Part shown: piece by piece, positions 44,931 through 55,752 of the stretch
Layout: the number at the start of each line of letters is the position of its first letter
How positions within the stretch are numbered: position 1 is the stretch's first letter
From: Tolypeutes matacus
Taxonomy: Eukaryota > Chordata > Mammalia > Cingulata > Chlamyphoridae
Length of the DNA stretch: 64,000 nucleotides
NCBI GenBank assembly: GCA_026826555.1
Contig: JAKSZT010053764.1
Span: 32,754,426-32,818,425, forward strand
Direction: 5' to 3'
Program-made: the position numbers and the translations under genes
Notes under the pieces: generated by a model
What the model was told of the DNA's origin: nothing
Databases searched by the model: none
The model's input: only the letters and a program-made list of their open reading frames with translations

Positions 44931-45300
44931 ACCTTTTTAATTAAAGAGGAGGTATCCCACAGAAACCTTCAGAGCAAACGTCAGTGGCTTTGCAGTGTTA
45001 CTTCCTAATGTGAAGACACAGGATGGGTGCCTTGCTAGCATCCCCAGACAGCGACCAGGTCCCAGGTAGGTGGTGCCCAGGTATGTCCCCCAAGCCTTGT
45101 ACCAGAGCACTGCAACCAGGTCAGCAGATGCTCCTGAAAACACGCTGCAGCTGGAGCCTGCCACAGTCCCTGTAGCCGCCAACCACAGAAGTGAGCCGTG
45201 GCAGGAAAGCATGGGCTTGGAGGTCAGTCATGGCCAGATTCAAACCCCAGGCCTGCCAGATGACCTGTGTGTCCCCTGGAATGTCAGTGTATACGTTCTG
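44931..45300. other. Unidentified GC-rich insert within an L1 fragment
   Basis: About 370 bases, clearly richer in GC than the L1 on either side, interrupt the L1 between 'gtaccatact' and 'gccatactgtttg'. The L1 text before and after is contiguous in the family. The two copies of 'ccatact' (44903, 45302) could be a TSD. Read on the minus strand there is a 91-codon open frame (45212-44937) and an A-rich end ('ttaattaaaaagg'), which would fit a processed pseudogene. I recognise no protein. An old SINE or transposon is the alternative. Confidence 0.5.
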
Positions 45301-45895
45301 GCCATACTGTTTGAATAATAGGGACTTTATAGCATGTTTTAATATCTGGAAGGGCTAATCTCTATCGTTTCTCATCTTTTTCAGGGTTATTGTAACTAAT
45401 TTTTCGAGTTTATTTTATATACTTGAGAAGTAGCATCTTTATAATGGTGAGATGCCCACCAAGAACAAAATGAGTCTTTCCATTTACTGAAGATTAATTT
45501 AATGCCTTCCAGAGGTTGTTCGCAATTTTCCTTTTAGAGATTTTGACTATTTCTTGTTAACTTTAATTCTAAGTATCTTATTGCTGACATGCAACAGGAT
45601 TTTTGTTCCATTATATCTTGTAACTGGTTAGAGTTTATACATATTAAGACTACTGGTTTTATGTTAATCCTAGAGTACACTACTTAGTGATTCATTTTTT
45701 GTGTTAATTTTATCATTTATTCTCATGGATTTTACATTATATCATCTATAAATACAGACAGGTTTACTTTTTTCCCAATTCTCTCCCCTAAATTTTTTAT
45801 AATAGTGTGCTTTTTTGTGGCTTTAGGGAAGTGTTTCTAGTGTTTTCTCATTAAATCGATGCTGGCTTTAGATTTGCTAAATTTAGTACACACAC
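45301..45895 (-). mobile_element. Degenerate L1 ORF2 fragment (right part)
   Basis: 'actttatagcatgttttaatatctggaagggcta', 'gcatctttataatggtgag' and 'catctataaatacagacagg' are reverse L1 ORF2 up to the RT domain. Confidence 0.7.
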
Positions 45896-46370
45896 AGCTC
45901 TGCAGACCAATCTTAGGTATATGTCAATGCAAAAATATTAAATAAAGTATTAGCAAAGAAAATCCAACAACACATTGAGAAATAATGAACCATGAACAAG
46001 TGAACTTTTCTAAAAATGCAGGAATGGTCCAAATACAGAAATTTCTATGATATCTTTACCATATTTATAATGCAAAGAGAAAAATCATATGATTATCTTT
46101 CTAGATGCTGATAAAAAGTCCAACAAAATTCAACCAAAATTCTTATTAAAAGACACCCAGTAAAAATAGAAATTTATGAGTGCTATCTTAACAGGGTTAA
46201 ATATATCTATATCCAAATCCAGGTAGATATATAGATAAATAAAACTCATTTCCAAATCAATCTAACTCAATGGAAAATACTATGGCTATTTCCCTTACAT
46301 CAAGAATTACTGTCAAACATTGTGCTAGAAGTACTAGCCAATGCTATCAGACAAGGGTTATGGTGTTATA
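45896..46370 (+). mobile_element. L1 ORF2 RT-domain fragment, plus strand
   Basis: 'gcaaagaaaatccaacaacac', 'gagaaaaatcatatgattatc', 'agtccaacaaaattcaacc' and 'gtgctagaagtactagcc' are the direct-strand L1 RT block. It abuts the minus-strand RT fragment head to head, so it is either the inverted 5' end of the same insertion (twin priming) or a second element. Confidence 0.65.
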
Positions 46371-46530
46371 GCAACTTGACCTAATAGAAATATGCATAAT
46401 TATGATTCATTTCACCTGTGATTTGGATATGGGTTGGATGATACCATGTGTGTAGAAGTAGAATGAGGATGGATTTATTGTGAAAAAAAGGGATGCTTCC
46501 ACCATCCATGAATCCAAGGGATGATTCATC

Positions 46531-46617
46531 CTGGTATCTGAATCACTAAGGAATTTATTAAAAATTCAGATTCCACAACTGATGATTGAAGTTTTAGATT
46601 CAGTGAGTCTAGGATGC
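46531..46617 (+). mobile_element. hAT-Charlie (MER5/MER20-like) scrap
   Basis: 'tggtatctgaatcactaagg', 'aatttattaaaaattcagatt' and 'ttagattcagtgagtctagg' resemble the central part of MER20/MER5-type elements. Confidence 0.5.
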
Positions 46618-47529
46618 TAGCTTGGAAGCACTGTATGCACAAACATGATTTCAGATACTATTATTTAGTATATATATATGTATTATTTAGTATGTATGCA
46701 TTTCCCACCCTGATTCAGAAGGGATTTAAGGTATATTTAAGGTGGCTTACCAGAATACATAAAATAAAGCAAGACAAATTTAAAGTAAATGAATTTTTAA
46801 AAATTAAAGAAAATTAAAACTAAGAAATCAGTAGGGTGAATTATTTCATCTCTAGTATCTGACTTCATGAGCCTTTAATTATCATCTATGCCCTACAGAT
46901 TCTATAAAGAATTTAAAGCAGCTTAAACAACAACAAAACACATGTGCCCACATATTTATAATGGGACAATTAAAATATAAGTAGAGAAAGCAATCAGAAA
47001 TCATATATTTATATAGTATTGTGTATTATACATAAATATATAATTCACATATAAAATTATGTATTTATAATATGAATTTATGAATATGGATATAATTGAA
47101 TGAATAAAAATGGATATAATTATGAATGTGAAAATACATTAATGTCTACTATATATTGGTGGATATATGTGACTAATATAATCATGTATTAGATTGGGAA
47201 AAGGAAACAAATTTGCTAGATAGTAGTTATACAGCTCTGTCTTCAATTGAATATTACATTTAGAGCTTCATTGACTAGCAGCAAAGGCTGAAAGGGAAAC
47301 ACAATAGATATTGTTCTCTGATAAAAAGAAGAATCTTGACTTTATTTAGGAATGAGATTTTTTTTCCCCTGCTATTAAATTTGAAGAGGAATTATCAAGT
47401 AGAGCTATCCATGAACAGTACTGCATCATAATTCTACAGGCTTTACCATTCCCTAACAGATCTCTGGAGATTAGCTTTTATCCCACTAGTTTACAGATAG
47501 TTCCATACACATTTTTCTTATCTAGATCA
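46618..47529. other. AT-rich 0.9 kb
   Basis: Low-complexity TA-rich blocks at 46660-46690 and 46995-47110. No element recognised. Confidence 0.5.
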
Positions 47530-47650
47530 AGAGCTCCATGCAGACCAAGACCATGCCCATTCATCTTCCAAATGTTGCACTTTTCCTGATGTAGTAGAGG
47601 CACTAATGAATGTTATCAAATGAATGGATAATGAATGAATGAATGAACAA
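47530..47650 (+). repeat. L2 LINE 3' end
   Basis: 'agctccatgcagaccaagacc', 'tgatgtagtagaggcactaatg' and the 'aatgaatgaatgaatg' tail fit L2. Confidence 0.65.
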
Positions 47651-47721
47651 TACTCTGAGTGTCCAAACTGATTTCATCTCTTGCCTGTCACCCAACACCA
47701 GATTGGAGGGAGTTATTTATC

Positions 47722-47880
47722 AGGTCATTTAGTCAACGCATATTTATTGAACACCTATTATTACATGCCAGACTCTGTTTTTAGTACTGGGAGATTGAAG
47801 TAAATGAATGAGGTGAAAAAAAAAATCCTACTTATTGAGCTTATATTCTAAATTTGGAGGGGGGTGGTAAATAAATGAGT
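47722..47880 (-). repeat. L2 LINE 3' end
   Basis: 'catatttattgaacacctattattacatgccagac', 'tactgggagattgaag' and 'gagcttatattctaa' are the reverse-complemented L2 tail. It lies near and opposed to the L2 at 47530. Confidence 0.8.
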
Positions 47881-47970
47881 AAAATACATAATATGTTATA
47901 TGACAAGAAGTGCTTTTGGAGAGGGAAAAATATCCCAACCTACAACGCAGAGAAGTAGGATAAAGAATGG

Positions 47971-48016
47971 TGTCTCTGTGTGAGTGTGTGAGAGTGTGTA
48001 AGAGCTAGTGTGTGCA

Positions 48017-48094
<78 letters not shown>
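47971..48094. repeat. (GT)n/(GA)n microsatellite, 124 bp
   Basis: An impure GT run changes into a long, nearly pure GA run interrupted by single AAAG units. It is probably highly polymorphic. Confidence 0.95.
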
Positions 48095-48297
48095 GCAAAA
48101 CTCTCTGGTTAATCACACAGAATGAGTATCCAAGAGAAAAGGCCTTACTTGGGCATCCTGGCTACTTATAATGACTAATGTCAAACTAGGAATGAAAAAC
48201 AATAATGAGTTAGTCCTAACAGTCTAAAGGGAGGTAATGTGTTGAGGCTGAAACTCTGGAGGAAGGAAGGAGGTATAACCTATTTCCAGGAACATAC

Positions 48298-48522
48298 AGA
48301 ATTGTGGGTGTTTGGGAGGCGGCTGTGGCTCGATCAGTGGAGCTCCCGTTTACCATGTGGGAGGCCCCGGGTTCGGTTCCCCGGGCCTCCTGGTGAGGGC
48401 AGGCCCGCCCGCACGGCGTGGTTGGCTGACCCGGAGAGCACAGGCAGCCGGGGGGGGGGGGGAAAAAAAAATAAAAAAAAAAAATCTAAAAAAAAAAAAA
48501 AAAAAAGAATTGTGGGTGTTTG
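48298..48522 (+). mobile_element. Young DAS-SINE with perfect 17-bp TSD
   Basis: A 17-bp perfect repeat AGAATTGTGGGTGTTTG (48298-48314 and 48506-48522) brackets a 191-bp SINE. Its head starts GGAGGCGGCTGTGGCTCGAT with box A (TGGCTCGATCAGTGG at 48327-48341) and box B (GGTTCGGTTCC, about 48371-48381). A CpG-rich body follows ('cccgcccgcacggcgtgg'), then a G-run of 12-13 and a long A-rich tail. The intact CpGs and long pure A tail mark it as the youngest SINE in the window. Confidence 0.95.
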
Positions 48523-49200
48523 CAACAATTTTCTACACAGAGAGAGTGTTGGGAATATCTAAATTGCACCAAGGTGGGTAAGTGCAACCATTTTGGGGGG
48601 TGGGCTGGGGAAAGGGGCTGAGGAAGAAATTCTTGGTCACTCTGGCAGTACAGCAGTAAGGCTTTTCAGGAAAGAACTCGAGAATTAATTTCCAATTGAA
48701 AGTCTAAGTGTAATTTAGGTAGGCAAAAAGTAATTTCCAGGGCTGGATTTGGGCCAGAGCATTGGAATTAACACCTCAACTCTTGTGAAAATTGCCAGGG
48801 GATTTCTAATAATCACAAGCAAGGATGGTCTCAGATTTACAGCTCCAGTGGAGGCTAGTACCTTCAGAAGTCACTCCACTTAGCGCTCAGGCAGACTCCC
48901 GGTGATGAATGACACCTAAACGCCACTTACTGATTTACATATACTCTGCCCTTCCAACAGCACCTGCGGTTTTCCTAGACAGCTCCTGTGCCAAAGGACT
49001 GCCAGAACTTTGCTCTGTCAAATAAGTACAAGAACAGATCAATTGATACTAAAGCACCTCTGCGGCCAAGAACCTTACAAAATAAAAATAGGTCAAGAGA
49101 TTCCTGCTGTGGGGACTGTTATTTTAATCAGGCAAGTATATCAGAAGGAGTATTACAGAAATGGTAAAGGTGGTGGACACTGAGTGAAGAATCCCAAACT
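48523..49200. other. Unassigned 0.68 kb
   Basis: No repeat recognised. A G-rich patch lies at 48594-48619. Confidence 0.4.
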
Positions 49201-49204
49201 GGGT

Positions 49205-49292
49205 TTTCATGTCTTCAACCACCAAACTGTGTGAAACCTGGCAAGTCACTTCACTTCGTGGGCCTCAGTTTCTTTGTCCGTACATACCTGGA
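49205..49292 (-). repeat. MIR SINE fragment
   Basis: 'gtgaaacctggcaagtcacttcactt' and 'gggcctcagtttctttgtccg' are reverse MIR. Confidence 0.75.
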
Positions 49293-49399
49293 ATACAAAC
49301 CAAACCACCTACCTGTCCTAAAAGACCATACCTGACTTGTCACTTGGTGGTGCCCCTAACTTTAAAACCTGTGACTATTCGTCTCTCCGTAGGACCCCA

Positions 49400-49800
49400 G
49401 CCACGCTGGCCTTGCTGTTCTACAAATCTGCCAAACTCCTGCCCCGTGGAACTCATCTCCTCAAGGGTTTTACACAGCTGGCTTCATTCCATCATTCAAA
49501 TATCACTTCCCCCGAGGTTCTGCCTCATCACCCCCTCCAATGTTGTCTCTTGCTCCATTAATTTTTTTCTTACATCATCCCATTTTATTAACTTTGTGGT
49601 ATTTATCACTTTCTGAAATTGCCTTTTTATGTAATTGTTTACTTGTTTTAATGTCCATCTACAACTCCCCTCCCCCATAAAACAGAATTTCCATGAGCAA
49701 AAGGGCCTCGTGTATTGTTTTCACAAGTTTAATCCCAGTATTTAGAACAGTAAAAATGATCTGGCAAAGAGCAGATCATGAACGAGTATGGGTGAATGGA
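49400..49800 (+). repeat. L2 LINE 3' region
   Basis: 'ccattcatcatt..caaatatcacttcccc', 'gaggttctgcctcatcaccccc', 'cttacatcatcccattttatta', 'tttccatgagcaaaagggcc' and 'cagtatttagaacagt' run in L2 order. Open frames here overlap the L2 and are not genes. Confidence 0.75.
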
Positions 49801-51039
49801 AGAGACTGGACTCGTGGATTTTCCCAGGCTGTGCTGGCTTCAGCAGGCTGAGGGCCCACATCCATAGCTAGAGTAATGCTCAGCTCCAGACAATACCTTG
49901 AGCTAGAGGAGGTGTTTCTGGTCCCTTTCCCCACCTGTCCCATCTCCCGCTTACTTTAGATATAACCCCTCCCTCCAGGAGACTGTTCTTAGCTACAGTC
50001 AATCAGAAATAGAGAAAGATTATGGGGTAAGAGTAGCATGAGATACCATGAATTAAAACACCTAAAATGGCCCATAGAAAACAGTCTTTTCCCCCTTTCT
50101 CTGTACCTTCAATGGTGATACTTGATAAAAGTATTAAATATAATGTGGAGTGGTTGAGTATGTTTTAATTTTAATAAGATAAGATTGGAAACTTTAACTC
50201 TGTTAAGCTTTCAAAAATGAATTTCTAATAGTTTATTTTAAATTTTATACTTTTCTCATGACAGGATGGGAAGGACAGGGATTGACTAAAAATGAGTGAG
50301 GTTGAGGGTAAGCACAGAACATAGGGCAGTAGGGTATTAACTGACTTGGGGGTGGTATAGGACCCATGAATCCATGAAATCCAAGGCAAGAATGTGATTG
50401 TGGTGGTGGGAAGAATGGCAAAGAAAGAATGGGAATATGTAAGGGGGCACATGGAAAAAAATGGGAATATGGAAGTAGGGCACAGGGAGGGAATATTGGA
50501 GGAAGATCTAGTCACTGTTGTGTTTCGTATGGCTCAAATGGAATCATCAGTTTAAGAAGCAAAAATTGAAGGTGTCTAGTCAAGGAATACACTTTTCATT
50601 TTTTCATGATCTCTTCCACCTTCTTTTCACTGACTTCTATTACTTGCTGTGTGCTGAAGTCATTTCAGATTATAACTACATGGCTTAGGAGTGGTGCTAT
50701 GGCAAACAAGCAAGAAGCAAAAGTCTTACAGTTAGGCACTCCTAATGCTGAGGATGTCAAAGCAGTAAGGTAAGACTAAAATTGGTCAAATACAATAGGC
50801 AGTGTGTGTGTTAGTAGATTTCTGGAACAGTGCTGTCTTTTTAAGTAGTTGGCTCCAAATCTCTAGACTTAACTGTGTTATGCGTAGATGTAATGTCTAA
50901 ATTTGCCTCCTTCCTTTAGAAAAGACACTAATATCAGGTGGTTCTAAAAGGTCTAATGTGAAGTCAGAGGAGACATTTTGCAGGGAAATTATCTCTTTGT
51001 ACCTATTTTAGCCCATTGACAACTCCATCAGAAAAGATA
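49801..51039. other. 1.2 kb without recognised features
   Basis: Nothing that I can name. The minus-strand frame 50225-50515 has no resemblance. Confidence 0.4.
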
Positions 51040-51490
51040 ACTTGTATATGCCAGTTTTATCAGTCAGAGACCATCCAAAGAAACAAAACTCACCATACAA
51101 GGTAATTCAATAAGGAGAATTTAATGTGGGGAATTAGGTAGTAGGGATTAGAAGACCTGGAAGACCAGCCAAGAGAAGATGAGGCAGCACAGAGATAAGC
51201 AACTGCAGGACTAGTGGAGCCCAAGAGCCTGGGACTCAGTTGAATGCTAGAGCCATGGAGGGCGGGCTGGAAGGTACAGCAGAGGTGTAGGATGCCACAG
51301 CCGTTTATGTACGTTATGCCTGAAGCCAAGAGAAAAAGGAGAAATCTTATGATTTATACCACCTTCCTGCCTTCCAGTCTCTTGCCAGTACTGTCCATTA
51401 CTCTAAAGAGTCAGAAACTGGTTGATAAGAGCGACTGGAATCATACTTTGCAGAGGTCTGATCCCTGTGATACAGGGGAAGGTTAGCAAA
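51040..51490. repeat. Possible old LTR
   Basis: 'atcagtcagagaccatccaaagaaacaaaac' and 'aataaggagaatttaatgtgggg' resemble the reverse-complemented end of an old MaLR/ERV LTR. Ends are undefined. Confidence 0.3.
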
Positions 51491-52490
51491 TAGGTCTAAG
51501 AGATACGAGGTCACACAACAGCTAAGGAGAGAGCTGCACACTGGTGCTAGTTCACCAAAGCATAGTATGCCCACAGTTGACTGCCCCCTCAACCCTTAGT
51601 TGCTCTCCTTTTTGTTTGCTTGTTTACATTCATAAGATGTTCTTTATGAATGCGATGTCAGCCCAATATTGCCATCTCACTTTAAAAAGTCTCCTGTTCA
51701 CACAAGTGGAACCATTCAAGGTTATTCTACCCAGATGGATGGTTTCTTTCAATGCCAATTTAAAATTATGTTATATATATTTGAAACCAGGGAAGAAAAG
51801 AAAAGGAAAAAATATAAGGAGAGAGTGGAGTGCTGACACAAACCAGAAATCCATTACAGCATACTTTGCAAATACTGTAGGTAATTAAAGACTTTTAAGG
51901 GCGACTACAGTATTATTTACTTGACAGTGGAACTCTTACAGGCTATTATGTAAATACACATTGAGCACATTTTAAAAGTGCATGCTATTTACTGTTAATA
52001 AGTATTGTTAATATGTATTTCATTTAACCCTAAGGAGCCATTTCAGTCTCTTGTGTGAATTTACATTTATGAATGTTTTTATAAAATGCGTATTATTTAC
52101 CCAATAGGCAGCTCTAACATAAGAAATACTAGAGCTGATTGCCAATTTAACTTCACATGAGTTTCCATGCAATTGTTCCTTAGGTCTGCCTGCAGGCTTG
52201 TGCATCCCTAAGTAGCCCTTCCTTTTAGAATCCTGCAAGTCAAGACCCATAGGCTGTTCCAATGAAGGAATTTTCCAGGCTGTTTTGGTGGTTCTGGGGA
52301 TTTTAGTATCACATAAAGAGAGACCAGGATATCTCTCATCTTAGGAAATAAAATAAAGATTATAGCACTGAACATGGCAGTCTATAAAGTATATGTGTGT
52401 AATCACTGTGTTTGCTCTGTGAACTGAAGTCACCATCCACAAAATAAAGATGACCAGGCTCTAGAGCAAGATACTGGAAAAGGGAATTGA
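51491..52490. other. 1 kb without recognised features
   Basis: Nothing recognised. Confidence 0.4.
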
Positions 52491-52495
52491 CTTGC

Positions 52496-52535
52496 TTCCT
52501 CCTTCCTCCCTCCCTCCCTCCCTTCTTTCCTTTTA
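52496..52535. repeat. (CCTT)n/(CCCT)n simple repeat
   Basis: Pyrimidine-only run of CCTT and CCCT units. Confidence 0.9.
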
Positions 52536-52608
52536 TATCAGGATAGAATTCTTCCTGCCCCAGTCATTTTTACTGAGATACCAATATGACCTCCCCCAAC
52601 CTACCCAA

Positions 52609-52641
<33 letters not shown>

Positions 52642-52642
52642 C
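52609..52642. repeat. (CA)n microsatellite
   Basis: CA run with one 'catata' interruption. Confidence 0.9.
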
Positions 52643-52672
52643 CATATGCAGAAGGGAATGAAGATTCCTAAG

Positions 52673-53076
52673 AATACTGTCCCGGCCCGCGGGACAGTCA
52701 ACTGGGGCTCCAGCTCCTATGAGGGAAGAATGGTATGGGACAAGAGACACGAAGAACGACAGCAAGACAGGATTCTGATCAAGCTGCAAAAGTTTATTGA
52801 AAAGGCAGGGTATATATACTCTAAAGGAAGAGGGGGTGGCTAATAAGGACGGGTGGCGGTTTAGGATTGGTGGATGCTGTTGCTAGGGTAGGTGGTGGCT
52901 GCGGAGGTTAGTGCTTTTGGCGCGAACTTTGGGCACCAACTATTCTTTTTGGCGCGACTGAAGAAGAAGGCTAATTATAGCTTAAGCTGTTGTTTCAACC
53001 CTGGCAGCCATGTTGCATGTTACCGGCATCACTGAAGGTGAATAGACATGCCACCTTCGTTGTCCCCAACAAATAC
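52673..53076 (-). mobile_element. Young solo ERV LTR with 5-bp TSD
   Basis: A 394-bp LTR (52678-53071) has TG...CA ends and exact 5-bp flanks AATAC (52673-52677 and 53072-53076). On the minus strand it starts TGTTGGGGACAACG and ends in a small hairpin, TGTCCCGCGGGCCGGGACA. In minus-strand order it holds two E2F-type sites, a CCAAT box (52866-52870), TATATATA (52811-52818) and AATAAA (52793-52798), the expected U3-R-U5 layout. CpGs are well kept. The TGTTGGGG start and GGGACA end recall ERV2/IAP-like LTRs, though those usually give 6-bp TSDs. No internal virus genes are present. Solo LTRs arise by recombination between two LTRs. Confidence 0.85.
52915..52957 (+). promoter_or_regulatory. Two E2F-type motifs in the LTR U3
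   Basis: TTTTGGCGCGAA at 52915-52926 and TTTTGGCGCGA at 52947-52957 each fit the E2F consensus TTTSSCGC. They are 32 bases apart in the same orientation. They lie upstream of the CCAAT and TATA boxes of the minus-strand LTR, where enhancers belong. Function is inferred from sequence only. Confidence 0.5.
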
Positions 53077-53139
53077 ACATACCATATGCACAATTTCCAA
53101 ATGGAATCTATTCTGTGACTCCTCTATCCCTGAGACAGA

Positions 53140-54362
53140 TGAGATATATAAACAGGGATCAGAAAAAATTAAATAATAAAGAGATTACCTCACACCATAC
53201 ACAAAAATTAAATGGCAATGGATCAGCAATTTAATATGAGACAAAACTAGAAAACTCTTAGAAGAAGGCACAAGAAAATATATTCAATATCTTGTATTAA
53301 GCAATGGATGCTTAGACTTTCCACCAAAAGCATAAACAAAAACAGAAAAAAATAGACAAATTGAACTTCATCAAAATTAAAAAATGTTTGGCATCATAAG
53401 ACAATACTAGAGAGTGAAAAGACAATGTACAAAATGGGAGAACATATTTGGAAACCATATATTTGATATGGGTTTAATATCCAGAATATATAAATAAATT
53501 CTACAACCTCAACAACAGAAAGACAAACATCCCAATTAAAAATGGGCAAAGGATTTGAATAGATATTTCTACAAAGAAGATAGAGAAATGATGTTCAACA
53601 TAATTACCCACTTAGTGAAATGCAAATCAAAACCACAATGAGATACTACCTCACACGACTAGAATGGTTATTATTAAGAAAGAAAGAAAAGGCAAAGGCA
53701 TGGAGAAATAGGAACCCTTGTACATTATTGGTGGGAATGTAAAATAGTGCAGCTGCCTTGGAAAACATTTTGGCAGTTCCTTAAAAAGTTAAACATAGAA
53801 CAACCATATAACCCAGCAATCTTGCCTCCAGGTATATATTCCCAAATATTGAAAGAAGGGGCTTGAACAGATATTTGTACACCAATGTTAACAGCAGTAT
53901 TATTTATAATAGCCAAAAGAAGGTAAAAACCCTCATGTCCATAAGCAGATGAATGGATAAACAAAATGTGGTATGTACAAACAATGGAATATTACTCAGC
54001 CAAAAATGGAATGAAATTCTGACACATGCTACACACACAGATGAACTTTGAAGATATCATGTTGAGTGAAATAAATCAGATACAAAAGGACATATATTGT
54101 ATGATTCCACTTATATTAAATACCTAGTGTATGAAATTCATAGAGACAGAAAGTAGATACAGGTTACTAAGGGAGGGAGAATGGGGGAGCTAATGCATAA
54201 TGGGTGCAGGGTTACCTTTTGGGGCGATGGTAAATTTCTGGTAATGAATAGTGGTGAGGATAGCACAATGTTGTGAATGTGATTAATCCCACTGAACAGC
54301 ATGTTGGGAATTGTTGAGATGGGAAATTTTATATTAATATATATGTTTCCACAATTTAAAAA
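53140..54362 (+). mobile_element. L1 ORF2 3' half and 3'UTR (5'-truncated)
   Basis: 'aattaaaaatgggcaaagg', 'aatgcaaatcaaaaccacaatgag', 'cccttgtacattattggtggg', 'aatggaatattactcagcc' and 'gtatgattccacttat' run in L1 order to the ORF2 end at about 54110. A 3'UTR and an A-rich end (54357) follow. It is an L1M-type copy with many stops and no ORF. It lies just upstream of a second L1 3'UTR. Confidence 0.85.
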
Positions 54363-54452
54363 AAGATACACTAAAGAGACAAGGACAATTAAGTTCAGTA
54401 CAAGATCCTGGACTGGATCTCCTGTAATAATGGACGAGAAAAGACCCAAAAG

Positions 54453-54931
54453 GACATTGTTTAGTTCCCTGGGCTGTTCAATCAAATACGATAAAATAGG
54501 TTGGGTTAAACAATGGTAATTTATTTGCTCATGGTTTGAGGCTGGGAAAAGTCCAAATCATGATGTCATCAAGGTGATACTTTTTTCCCAAATACTGTGG
54601 CATTCTGGTGCTCGCTGCTGGCCACCCCTGGTCCTTAACTTGTCACATGGAAAGGCACATGGCATCTCCTGGTCTCTCCCTTCTCTTCTGGGATCCATCG
54701 ATGTCCATCCTTTGGCTTTCTGTGGTTTTCTCTCAGTCTGAATTTCATTTCATATAAAGGACTCCAGTTACAGGATTAAGACCCATCCTGATTGGGCTAG
54801 GCCACACTTTAATTTTATAGGTAACCTCATAAAAAGGTCGTGCTTAACAATGGGGTCACACACACATGGATGTATTAATTTTAAGAATGTGTTTTTCTAG
54901 GGTACATACAACTTCAAACCACCACAGAAAT
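54453..54931 (-). mobile_element. MaLR-like LTR, xenarthran family B (copy 1)
   Basis: A minus-strand LTR at 54458-54926 (469 bp) starts TGTGGTGGTTTGAAGTTGTA (right end) and ends GGGAACTAAACA (left end). Its 5-bp flanks gacat and gaaat match at 4 of 5. It aligns with 57906-58363 over the start, the 'ggtcttaatcc' block and the 'ccattgttt..aacc' 3' part. Confidence 0.8.
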
Positions 54932-55127
54932 TATTGGAACAATTGAGAAAAAATAGAATATATAGACTGTATGTTTTATATCAAGGTAAATTTCTGGAAC
55001 TTGATAACTGTACTTAATGAGCTTACATAAGTGAATATCCTTGTTCTTAGGAAACATACATAAAAGTATTAAGTGTTCAGGAAGCATGGTTTATGCAACC
55101 TATCCTCAAATGTTTATAAGATATATG

Positions 55128-55186
55128 GAGGGGGGAGGGGAGAGGGAGGAGGAGGGAGGGAGGAGGAGGGAGGGAGGAGGAAGAGA
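55128..55186. repeat. (GGA)n/(GGGA)n purine tract, G-quadruplex prone
   Basis: A 59-base run of G and A with many GGG triplets spaced by 1-4 bases. Confidence 0.85.
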
Positions 55187-55219
55187 ATATGATATAACAA
55201 ATGTAGCGAAGTGTTAAAA

Positions 55220-55752
55220 GATGGTGTATTTGTCAGCCAAAGGGGTGTTGATGCAAAATACCAGAAATCTGTTGGCTTTTATAAAGGGTATTTATTTGGG
55301 GTAGAAGTTTACAGTTACCAGGCCATAAAGCGTAAATTACTTCCCTCACCCAAGTCTGTTGCCATGTAGTGGAGCAAGATGGCTGCTGACATCTGCAAGG
55401 GTTCAGGCTTCCTCTTAAGGCTCTGTGATCCCAGCTTCTTCCAGTATCAGCTGTAGGCTGGGACAAGTCTCATCTCTATTCCAGGGCTTGTTTCTCTCTG
55501 GGCTCAGCTGCTCTGCTCTCTCCTGTGTGTTTACTTCCTGGACTCCGGCTCAAAACTCCAACCTCCCTTCTCTGCGGTACAGTTTCTCTGTGAGTCCCTG
55601 CCCTAGGGGGCAGGGACTCAACATCCTACTGACATGGCCCAATCAAAGCCCTAATAATAATTTAATCATGCCCAGAGGAACAGACAAGTTTACAAACATT
55701 ATCCAATATCTACTTTTGGAATTCATAAACAGTATCAAAGTGCTACAGATAG
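55220..55752 (-). mobile_element. MaLR-like LTR, xenarthran family A (copy 4)
   Basis: A minus-strand LTR at 55225-55747 (523 bp) starts TGTAGCACTTTGATACTG (right end) and ends TGGCTGACAAATACA (left end), with 5-bp flanks gatgg and gatag (4 of 5). 'cagccaaaggggtgttgatgc' and 'tttatttggggtagaag' are family A markers. It interrupts an L1M 3'UTR. Confidence 0.85.

Noticed and set aside
47971..48094. CRISPR-like or minisatellite array
   Set aside because: It is a simple GT/GA microsatellite with no spacers. CRISPR arrays are not expected in mammalian nuclear DNA.
48315..48395. tRNA gene suggested by intact boxes A and B
   Set aside because: It is the head of a SINE with TSD and A tail. The cloverleaf stems do not pair properly.
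53140..54362. Active L1 or coding ORF2
   Set aside because: It is 5'-truncated, with many stops and frameshifts.
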